A stretch of 64,000 nt of DNA from Archegozetes longisetosus (Eukaryota > Arthropoda > Arachnida > Sarcoptiformes > Trhypochthoniidae), in NCBI GenBank assembly GCA_018873245.2, contig JAEMBT020000009.1, positions 5,743,180 to 5,807,179 on the forward strand, given 5' to 3'. Below, one piece after another: positions 24,176 through 34,400 of the stretch. The position numbers and the translations under genes are program-made. The notes under the pieces are model-generated. The model worked only from the letters and a program-made list of their open reading frames with translations. It did not search any database and had not been told where the DNA came from. Each line of letters begins with the position of its first letter. Position 1 is the first letter of the stretch.

Positions 24176-24685
24176 ATATTTCACACATACGAAAAATGAT
24201 CAAATTGCTCAAAACTGACTAAATACAAATTTAGATTTATGGGATAGTTATTGATGTTGAATTTTCTTATAAACTGAGACCAAATTTTATTTATCAGTTA
24301 TGTACAGAAATTTTCTTCTACTAGACTAAATAAAATTAAAATTATTAATCTATTTCTATGTGGTTTATATTTCATTTAAATATAAATACTTCTGAGAAGT
24401 GTTTTATTGGAACTTAATTTGGTAAAAATTGAATGAAAGATACAGTCATTCATTTACGGCAATTGACTTATTTCACATATAAATGTATATAAAACTTTTG
24501 AATAACTATTTTTCAAAATTAACACTTACAAGTTGACAGTTGCTCGAAATGATTCAATATAAACTTGTAAATCTTTTCATATCATTTTATGCAATATAGT
24601 AGAGATCTATCTCATACACATATTTGTCGTGTACTTTGGGCGTAACATTTTTAAAGTCATAGTTGTATTGTTTGCGAAACTTGTA

Positions 24686-24868
24686 CTGTGATCTGCAATT
24701 GATATTAATGAAACAGCGGAAATAACACTGCAGTTTCAAAGCATAAAACTTTAGTTTATCTATTGTGTTGCATTATTTTTTTATTGTATTGGTTTAAAAA
24801 CGAAATTTGCATGTATTGAAACAAAGCGTTATTTGAACCGTTTGATTAATAGCAATTGCAGATCACAG
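24686..24868. mobile_element. MITE with TA target site and visible empty site
   Basis: The 183-bp insert begins CTGTGATCTGCAATTG and ends with the reverse complement; arms continue for about 60 bp. It is flanked by TA on both sides. The matching flank of esterase E (about 40390) reads straight through without the insert, giving an empty site. The TA duplication suggests a Tc1/mariner-driven MITE, though a 4-bp GTAC duplication fits equally well. Confidence 0.85.
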
Positions 24869-25732
24869 TACAATCAGACAAAATAGTATACGTCAAAATG
24901 TGTGCTCAAAAAACAATAAAAGCCAACAAGAGATGAATCAATAAGGGAAATATTGAATAAATAATGTCATATTATTTTGAGAGGTATTATTTCTTATAAA
25001 GACTCATAAAATTAGAGATTTATCGAAATCTATTTAAGGGAAAATTGTTTACAAGTGTTGTTCATGAACATTTTACCAGTAAAACGATTAATGCACTCAA
25101 AAGTTTATAATCTTGCTATAGCATAAGTCAAACCTAAATTCAAGTTGCAAAAGTTTATAAAAGTTTTCAAAATGTTATTTACTTAATATTAAAGTGATCC
25201 GTAAATGTATCAGGCGTGAAAAAGTTCTATTTAACACACACTTTTTGTCGAATTGTACTTCTTTTAATACATATTCTATGTTCATGTGTGAAATTTTTTT
25301 AGAGTGGAGATTATGAACTAAAATTTTGCCAAAAAAATTACAAGATTTTCATCTAAGACTTATATGAACTTAAACTTTGCTCTAGCGGTCTTGTATGGGA
25401 AATTTATAAAAAAAATTGTTGTGTGAACTGTAACTTTTAGGTCATAGAGTAAGAGAATAGAGGATTCATTCAATGGGAAAAAAGAGAACCAAATTTCGAG
25501 CCTCTGCAGCCCTCTAATGTTCAATTATTCATTTAAAACACAAGTCATAAAAGTTTTACAAAAAGTGACAAATAAAAAATTCTACAAAAAAAGTTGGATC
25601 TGTCTGGGATAGAATAGAGTCTCCTTTTACCTACTAACCATACTCACTGCTGCTTAACTTTTTTAGCCTTATATGAAACGATGTAGCTTGCGTATTAAGT
25701 AATGATTAGCAATACTGCTCATAAAAATGTAG

Positions 25733-26446
25733 TTTACGATATAAAAATTGGCAAAAGTTTTGCTTACATTTAAACTTGAATTTGATCTTAGCCATAGCAT
25801 TCACTTGGTCGCTGATAATGATTTAATGTGAAAATAATCAATTACAATATATATATTTAAATTTAAAAATTTTAATTCAAGGATTTAGAGCTTGGCGCTA
25901 ACTTTAATGTTAACTAATAACAAACAATTATAGTCAGTAATCAGACCTAAAACTTTTTTATATTAGCTTTTTTGAATAAATCAGCACATTAATTTATTCA
26001 GTTTGACACTATGAAAAATTCGAGATATTTAAAAATGATTAAATCTTGGTGAAAGTATATAGAGAACATCTGAAAACTGTAAGCTTAAAAATTTTTGAAT
26101 TGATATTTGTTATAGAGCTAGCTCTAAATGTGATATAAAACCTAAAATTTTCGTTTAGATAGTTTTAATTATGACTAATTTGATGTAGAATATCAAATTA
26201 AATCAATTAAAATATGAATGGAAGATAATGGTGTTGATTTTTAAAAAAATTCAATGTGAAGTCTTTTATTGATATGATGATAGCGTGTTCAATTTCCTAC
26301 TGTGGCTAATGAAGCGGTGAAAATTCTTATAATAAGCTTTTAATACAAGAATAAAGGCTATCGTTCGGTAATAATTAAACCCAAATATAAGTATTTATTA
26401 AATTCGCATGTATAAAAACCTTTATGCCAATTTTTGTATCGTAAAC
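25733..26446. repeat. inverted-repeat element near the 3' side of the P-like transposase
   Basis: GTTTACGATATAAAAATTGG at 25733 and its near-exact reverse complement ending at 26446 (arms about 22 bp, one mismatch) bound 714 bp with no open frame. They could be MITE ends or terminal repeats of the P-like element itself. Confidence 0.45.
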
Positions 26447-26551
26447 CATATGTTTGTAATTAAGTCAAGCATAAATTATCCCACTAATGTTCATGCAAAA
26501 ATTATTCTAATGTTTATTAATATTTATTAAAGTTTTCAAAAATTTTACATA

Positions 26552-29200
26552 CTAGTTATGTGAAACTTTCTGTAATTTATGTCTAGATTTATCTTTAGTA
26601 TTATTAGAAATTTCTAAATTTTTAAGTTTGACATGAAATCGAATGAAAATACAGCATAATAATGAAATAATGTTTTGAGAAAGATTTTCCCTATGGCATT
26701 GTGGAATGAAATAGAAATCAGTATTTTTGTGAATAATGTCCATTAGACAATTTTTCAAATGTGGTTGAAAGATTAGTTTTTCGAAATTATCATTAATTAA
26801 ATTTATGATGGATGTTACAGCCTCTAAAGTTTTAGGAGGTGGAGTGATAAGGTGACAATTTTCATTATATTTCTTGATATTGATAAAAATGGTATCTTCA
26901 CGAAAAGTTATGTTTGATGTTTCAATTAATGCCGAATGACATGAGCTACATTCTGTTGATGTAAATATGCGGCGTAAAATGTAACCAGATACGTACGAAC
27001 TTGAATTTTTGATGGTTATATCATAAACTAGCTGATGATGTTCGGATGGAAGTCATTAAATTTGTGTTATGTATGTTTGATGTAGAGCTTTTCTCTGAAT
27101 TTGAGTTTGATGAATGAGAGTTAAATATGTATGTCAGGAGACAATCATCGTCCCATTCACAATTTGTTCTGGTTGATGCGGATTCGAAATTATGAATAAG
27201 CAGTGATTTAAATCAAGATGTGAATTGTTGAACAGTTAATGTAGATGAACATCCAGCTTTTTCACGCATGATACTAAATGAATCTTCTACAAAACCTTGT
27301 TGAATATGACGAGTGGGAAGGTAATCATGTTTAATTTGTGAAGATGATAAGTCGCTGAAGAGTTGAAGTATGGAATTGATTGAAAGCAAAAGTCCATTTT
27401 TGTAAGGTGGATCACGAACTTTTTTACTGCCGCTGTAATACTCGAGATCTCTTACAAAAGTTCTGTGGTTCAAAAGAAACTGATGTGGTGCATTATTAGG
27501 ACGTAAAGCGGTTGAATATGGTTTTCCATTGCGATTATTGAGAGATGAACTGTTAAGGCAGTCAAACAGCAAATCGATTATGTCAATAAATTTAGCTCTA
27601 TGTATACATGAGGGTGATGAAGCATTTCCAAGTGAAACATGCGTAAGCATTGCTGCAGATGTTGAATGACTGAGCACTTGTGTTGCATATTTAACGCGCT
27701 ATTTTGTGAAATTTGTTAAGTGAAAATGAGAATCTGTAAGCTTGGGGCATGATTTTGGACAACGTTTGAAATCTTCTTTATAAAATGATGTGATATCTGA
27801 CCAATGAGCGAATTTGTTTGGAGCGAATTTAATATGGTAGTTTATGAAGCTGTTTCGAAAGCATTTTATGAGATGTGGTGTATCCCATGAAGCAAAAACT
27901 TTAATTTTTCACCACTTTCAAGAGTATGATGAAAAAAAGGATTTTAGCGTGTAGCTCTTAGAATCTTATTCAAAAGTGATTGGTTATTTGGACCCATATC
28001 ACAAATCGTGATGCGTATGCGAATGCTGTTTTGATGAAGCAGTTCAATGATTGAATGTAAATATGTATGCATGATTTCAGATGGAGTAGAATTGTTTGAG
28101 AAAATGTAGCAAAGGGGAAATTTCCATTGACCTTTAATGCTTCTGATGAAGTATACGAGAGCAAAGGGAGCTTCTACGGGACGACGGTTCAAATGACCGT
28201 AATCTGCAAAGCCTTCTATGATATCTTTGCGATGATTATAATGAAAATGTGCGTGCAAACTGATTTCGTCCCAAGCTAACGCAAAATCACGATCAGTATC
28301 ATTAATGCGCGAACTCAAATGTTTAATGGCTAATATAATAGATGATTGAATTCCTGTTGTGTCAACTGTATATGATAAATGACGAGAAATTGTGGATTCG
28401 GATGGTAGTGAGAAATGTTAACGAAAAAAAACGAAAGGCGGCTGGACTACGATGTCGAAAAATTGATGAAAAAATTTTCATTGGTGTTGTCCATTGTTTT
28501 AGAATTTTTTTACTCATCGCATTTATGAATTGGCCTAAAATTATAGAATTGTAGTACTAAAGGAAAATATAAGTAAGAAACTTTGACTTTTAATAAATTC
28601 TGCTGCTATTTGACTAAGATGTTTAATAGAATCCACTGCATGTAAGAAATCCGACAATGACTACACGCGCATCTTTTTCAACTGAGAGAGCCTATTTTTA
28701 AAATTTATTTTGTGCGTTATTATCAATGATATGCATAATAGTTATAATAAAAAATTTACTAATTTTCACCTAAATTTATATCGTTTGACTGTAGCCTTAG
28801 CTTTGCGGAGTTTTTCAGCGATGTCAGGTGGGGTCATTTTAAAGGATTTTGATCTTTTGAAACTTGAAAATTTTCGTATGGTTATGGATAGTATTGAAAC
28901 ATCAGGTTGGAAATCTTCAGAAAAGGGTGTATGATCATTATTAGGAATATTTGTTGAAAATGTAGAACTGTAATTATGGTCAGAGTTAATATTTATAAGA
29001 GCTGTAGATATTGATTGTTGGGATGTAATAGTTGGAATGGCATTGTGGATTAGTCTTTCTATCAAACGGATTATTGAATTCTTTATCTTCAAAATGAGCT
29101 CCACAGATTCGCTGGTGATTTGGAATCCTTGATGCCTCATATCGTGATGAAAGAATTGAATTATCGGCGAACTCAACCCATAACTTACATCTGAATGAAT
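26552..29200 (-). pseudogene. P-element/THAP9-like transposase pseudogene
   Basis: Read on the minus strand in several frames. At 29190-29000 there is a THAP zinc-finger second half (RICGAHFEDKEF, then YIPTI) after an apparent TTCAG acceptor. At about 28430-28330 there is an LPSESTISRHL segment as in P transposases. At 28318-27944 lies the RNase-H-like core with DFALAWDEISLHAHF, IIEGFADYG, KGQWKFPLCYIFS and CDMGPNNQSLLNKI. At 27677-27213 a helical part contains LLFDCLNSSSLN and VEDSFSIMREKAGCSSTLT. A tail ends at 26552. Frameshifts around 29000, 28430 and 27700-27940 and stops between segments show decay. P-family transposases cut and paste DNA; this copy cannot be active. The call rests on motif order and the THAP remnant. 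Confidence 0.8.
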
Positions 29201-29270
29201 TAAATTAAAATAAACTCACAAAGTACACTTCGAAGACCTCACTCTAGAATCTCCACGAAATTTTGTTATA

Positions 29271-29810
29271 TTAGGGGTACCGGAAAGAAGCCGCGCATTG
29301 AATGACAAAAAAATTTATTTTATTAAACTAATTGTAATTAAATTCTAATCGATTATATATTCGCCATCATTATCGATGACATCTTCCCATCTCTGTATCA
29401 AATCTCAGGCTCTGACCGCAGGACATCGTTGTCTAATAAAACTGGTCAACCGGATTTCGGGCGATATTCCAGGCTATAGTCACCTGATCGAAACCTACTG
29501 AACCACTCCTGACATTGACGGACACTCAATACTTGGCCATAGATATCGCAAATGTTTTTGGCGGCCACCGTTGCATTAGATCCCCGGCCGTATTCATAAA
29601 GTATACAATGCCGAATGTGGTTCTTATCGGGTTTGTAGTCAGACATTGGGTTGGACACCATTTTTAAAATAATTATTCACAAAAAATTAATGGTTAATAT
29701 TGTAACTTTCAATTAAGAAATGGAATCGATTTGTAAAAAATTGAATTCTGATAATAAATTATGTGCTAATTATGTCCATAAAATGCGCGGTTTCTTTCCG
29801 GTACTCCTAA
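29271..29810 (-). mobile_element. mariner deletion derivative (540 bp)
   Basis: The terminal repeats TTAGGGGTACCGGAAAGAAG (left) and the complement of TTAGGAGTACCGGAAAGAAA (right) extend to CCGCGCAT. The element is flanked by TA at 29269-29270 and 29811-29812, the Tc1/mariner target duplication. It carries a transposase with the middle deleted. It sits upstream of the THAP exon of the P-like transposase, so it inserted into that element. Confidence 0.9.
29346..29661 (-). pseudogene. internally deleted mariner transposase
   Basis: The minus-strand frame starts at 29661 and encodes the N-terminal helix-turn-helix (HCILYEYGRGSNATVAAKNI, then CQEWFSRFRSGDYSLEYRP), matching mariner/SETMAR N-termini. 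A stop follows SG at 29446. Beyond it PVLLDNDVLR and, in another frame, WEDVIDNDGEYIID with a stop at 29346 are the next domain start and the usual C-terminus. The DDD catalytic region is missing, so the protein is dead. Confidence 0.9.
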
Positions 29811-29897
29811 TATTATAAGGAATTTTAATCAAAAATTCAATGAAAAAATAAATTTGACTATCGTCGTCAATGTTTAAAACCTTTATTTCTCAAAATT

Positions 29898-29996
29898 GTT
29901 ACAGTTACAATTGTTAGAGTTGTTAGAGTTAATAGAGTTGTTATAGTTGTTAGAGTTAATAGAGTTGTTATAGTTGTTACAGTTGTTACTACAACA
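29898..29996 (+). repeat. 9-bp minisatellite (GTTRKAGTT)n
   Basis: About ten imperfect copies of GTTAGAGTT or GTTATAGTT stand in tandem over roughly 100 bp. No coding value is seen on either strand. Confidence 0.85.
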
Positions 29997-31214
29997 AATT
30001 TACGTACACTATAGGAAATCAATGCATATAATAGGAAAATACTGGTTTTGAAAAGTTCGCAACTTCTTAATACTCTCTACTGCTTCCATAATTCATAATT
30101 AGATGTCGCCTCAGTTTTTTTGGTTTCACTAGCATAGGATTGAAGCATCTATTATATAATCTGTTTTAGGTTAAATTTTTCTAATTTTTGCTCTACAACT
30201 AGGGCCACAGCAATATTATAATAAAATAATCATTAATAAAAATGATTTTCTTCCATATTCGTTTTAGACGCTAAATACTAACCTTTTTTTGCAGTTAACT
30301 CTATTTTAGTTTATATATAATTTAGACTTTTGGATTGAATTCCAATAAATAGATTATAGTTTTCATTTGCATTATTTAAAATAAGTAATTTAAAACTAAT
30401 GGTAATAATAGTTAATAATAGTCTCATTTTCAACTTCAAACGAAGGCCATATTTAATTTGTATGCAGTAGCATAGTCCATGTCAGTGCACTCCTTAATTT
30501 TCATATATTTAAAGTAATATTAGGTTGCATATAAATATATTTAACACTAATTAAATGTAAAGTAATCTGTGTGTGTCATATTAGTTATATGGAGTTGCAA
30601 TGTTATAATCATATTTTGACTGTCAACTTGAGGAAACCAGCACCTGTGTGTATCTCATCTCATTAAATAATTTAAGTGTAAATTAGAGTATGTATTACTA
30701 CAAGGGATGCATCGAATCATCAAAACCAGTCAATAGAAATAATAATTTTATTTTTGCATAATCATTAGATCATGTTAGCTGTTTTATGTATTAATAAAAT
30801 ACCTTTCAATTCAAATTTACAATAAAGGTAAACAGAAAAAATCATATACTCATTTGGGAGCACCAAAATATGAATAAGCAATCAATAAACTGATAAAAGG
30901 CTTTATAAATGCTTTGAATATTCAAACTTGTGATTAAAATAATGACTAAAAATATAATAGCATTGACTAACTATGGATCAAGTCATTGTTTAATTATCAG
31001 TTCCTGAAGGTAAAAATTGGAGTAAATAAAACGAGTAGATAAAAGACGTCAATGGGCACGAAGTGGCCAGATGTAGCAGTCACGAGTTATAGGTCACAAT
31101 AGTACAGAGCGCCGATCGCTTCTAATTTCTTTCTAACGCTTGCACTAAATATTAAGATACGGGAAAAAATTTCAAGATATATCCTTCACTTTCCGTAAAG
31201 TTTAAACAGTATTA

Positions 31215-31380
31215 TGATTTATCTATAAACAAGTGCTTTCTGATAGTCTACTTAAGTCAAACTCTGGAAAATATTCAAGATAACAATTTTATCCATTTTA
31301 GCACTTATATAATAACACTGATAAGGACTCGCATATCAGTCAATAAGTTTAATTATATTTCAGTTACATGACTTTGGTTA
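31215..31380 (+). promoter_or_regulatory. conserved esterase promoter block (copy upstream of D)
   Basis: TATAAA (31224-31229) then AAGTGCTTTCTGATAGTCTA, GATAACAATTTTATCC and the cognate of AGCACT-ATA-TAGCACT. The same block precedes B, E and F, although D is a type I gene. Here a further conserved stretch (TATCTATACATGTCAAGGTT and TTTTTATATACACTTTATC, about 31379-31425) lies between the block and the ATG; it is shared with A, D' and G, so it marks the type I leader. Confidence 0.6.
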
Positions 31381-31499
31381 TATCTATACATGTCAAGGTT
31401 GAAGTTTTTATATACACTTTATCTGGTTTGAAGCTTTGATAGAACATTTACAATTTTTAGTAAAACAAACTCAGTTTCTTAATAAAAGTTCAGCAAAAA

Positions 31500-34400
31500 A
31501 TGTTGAACAAAAGTTTGGTTTTATCATTATTTCTATTAAAAATCATTATCAATGTAAAAACTAATGATATAAGTGTTGAAATTAAGAATGGAAAAATTAA
31601 TGGCAAAAAAGAAACAGTTAATGGCGAAGATGTAAACGTCTTTTTAGGTATTCCTTATGCAGAGCAACCGATTGGGGACTTAAGGTTCAAAAAACCTTTA
31701 CCTGTAAAACAATGGTCACAGCCGATCGATGCCTACGATTGGCCGAACTCTTGCCGTCAAAAAGCATTAACGGAAAAATTTTCGCTCAATAAAAATCATA
31801 GCGAAGACTGTCTTTATTTGAATATCTGGTCACCACTTATTAGTGGTTCGAATGAAAACTTGAAGCCTGTAATGTTTTGGATTCATGGTGGGGCTTTTCT
31901 TTGGGGATCTTCAAGTAAGCGGCACTATATGGGAGAAGTTCTTTCGACTAAAGGAGATGTAGTTGTGGTTACAATCAATTACAGGTATAAATTTTAATTA
32001 TTCACAAATAGAGTCAAATCCCATTATAAAACCCAAGTTTACTTATGCTTGATACAATGAACTAAATTATTCATGATCATTGAATGTGTTATTAGGAGCT
32101 TTTACTTTCAAAATATGATTTGTGAGTGGATAGATTTAATATTGTTGATAGGACCACTAAACACCGCCCAATGATGCTATGGTTAATACTCATTTTCTGA
32201 ATCAGTACCGAGAGAAAAACTCAAGTATAAAACTCCAGCCCCGGGTACGACTGATCTTGGAGGTTATATCCACTAGTTAACTTTTTCTATTGAATTCATA
32301 TGTTCAAATTTCTATATAGATTTCACATATACAGTAGAGCTCAGAAATATAAAACCCCTTCCTGTTTTCATCACTTATTATAAGAACTTCAAATAATTAA
32401 AGAAAAGTTATAAATGAAAGAACTTCATTAGATTTAATTCATTTATCTTTTGTAGATTATATACTTTGATCAGGTACATCTCTTAAAATTAAATTGAAAT
32501 GAGCTCTCGAATATGTTAACATTGGAAAAAAGTTTATACCCCATAAGCTCTTTAGATTAATTTAACTTAAAATTCTTCAATTTAAACTGGAAATACTATA
32601 TCATATGCTTATCTTATAGTTTTGTAGTGCTTTAAAGCACTACAAAACTGAGTAGTAAAGTTTTAAGAATAATTTTATCACGATTTAGATATTTGTTATT
32701 TGTATAGTAAATGAATGTTTTTGAGATATTTTAATTTTGCAACTATTTTATGTAGATAGTTTGTCTACTTATATTCTTTTACACAATATCTATTGGAACC
32801 ACATCTTAAATTTTGATACATAACGGGTTAATCACACCTTCTCTGTCTTTAACTGTAGATCATATATATTTTCTATGGTTTATATCTTTAGGCAAAAATA
32901 TGATCAATACTGTTACATAGTTAGGCTTTCCCTTCATTGTTAAAAGTGACAGCTTTATGTGTATCTACTGATGAGATTTCATGTTTATAACTCAATTCGA
33001 ACATACTTTTCTATTAGCATTATGTAACAATTATATTTTAATCCTTTGACCTATTTCGACTGTAGTCACATGACCGTTTGTTTTTTGTGGAAACTTCTAC
33101 ATTAGACTTAGTGGCCACTTTATTAATAATTTTAGTAAAAGTTATAAATCGAGTCTATTTGTATATCCTGATTAATTATTTAATTGTTTCTAATCAATGC
33201 GATAAACGCGATTTTAAGATATAATAATTTTAACGCTTTTAGTATCAATCCATACCCGATCAATATATATACATGTTTCCAAGAGAGTAACTAGGACAAG
33301 AAGAACGCTTGTATCTCTGCGCTAGGCGATCTGATTTTGATCCGGTTTGTTTTAAAATGTAGAAAAATGTTCAAGAAATGTCATATTAAAATTTCATAAA
33401 TTTATCTAAACTAATAATAATTTTTTTGAGAAGACAAATAAAAATCACTTTAAATTACAAATTATTATAAAAATGTAACGCTTTATGGTAACCTACTCTG
33501 TGAATGACCCCCGAAGTGAGTTGTGTTGATTGTAAACAAACTTTTGTTTGAAGTCGCCGGTGCTCAAGGAGGTCACACCCGATACTAATCATTTAATTCT
33601 AGTTTTAATTAAATGCATTAACATTGTTTTTTTATTTAAAATTTGTGATTTTGAAGGTAAACTTTCATTTACTGGTCATCAGCTTTATAATTAATCGGAA
33701 TAAACTTATGAAATTTCAATATGACATTTCTTGAACATTTTCTACATTTTAAAACAAACCGGATCAAAATCAGATCACCTAGCGCAGAGATACAAGCGTT
33801 CTCCTTGTCCTAGTTACTCTTTTGGAAACGTGTATATATTTATAATCTACAAAAAAGAGTTAAATCTAGTGAAAATTTCTTTTCAGTTATATTTTTAAAA
33901 AATTATATAAGGTTTTTATAATAAGTGACTGAAAACAGGACCGGGGTTTATATCTCTGAGCCCCGCTGTACATCAATTTTAGCCTAGACAAATTTTTGGA
34001 GTATTTAACTAATTTAAAATATTTTAGGAGTATTAAACTATTCTCTCTTAACCGACTTCGCCGCCGAAATATTCAAGTTATCAAGTTGATAAAAAAGTAA
34101 TGAAATTAATTATTAAGATATTACTTATATACAATCTTAAAGTCTCAATATTCTAGCCGGATTATTTTAAATTAATCTAGGATAAGAAAGATTAATATCC
34201 ATGTTAAATCTAAATAGATACACATAAAAAATTGACCATATGAAGACAATGGTAAGTTGTTAAGAAAGCATGAGTAACTCCTAGAAGGAGGGCACCCGGA
34301 GCTGATGTTTTTTGTTTGAATCTGCCCTCAATACTGAATCAATATATGAGCATTGGCTGTAATACCAAGGGTCAGTGTTTATTAGTCGGACCAAATTATT

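Larger units (their letters stand above)
25442..30162 (-). mobile_element. 4.7-kb insertion carrying a decayed P-element-like transposase
   Basis: Compared with the paralogous flank of E (about 40950), the C flank is interrupted here. The left side ends CTTTTAGG (25434-25441) and the right side resumes after GTTTTAGG (30163-30170), a 7-of-8 match that would fit the 8-bp duplication of P elements. Clear terminal inverted repeats were not identified. It contains the transposase pseudogene (26552-29200), a mariner copy (29271-29810), an inverted repeat (25733-26446) and a short tandem repeat (29898-29996). Confidence 0.6.
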
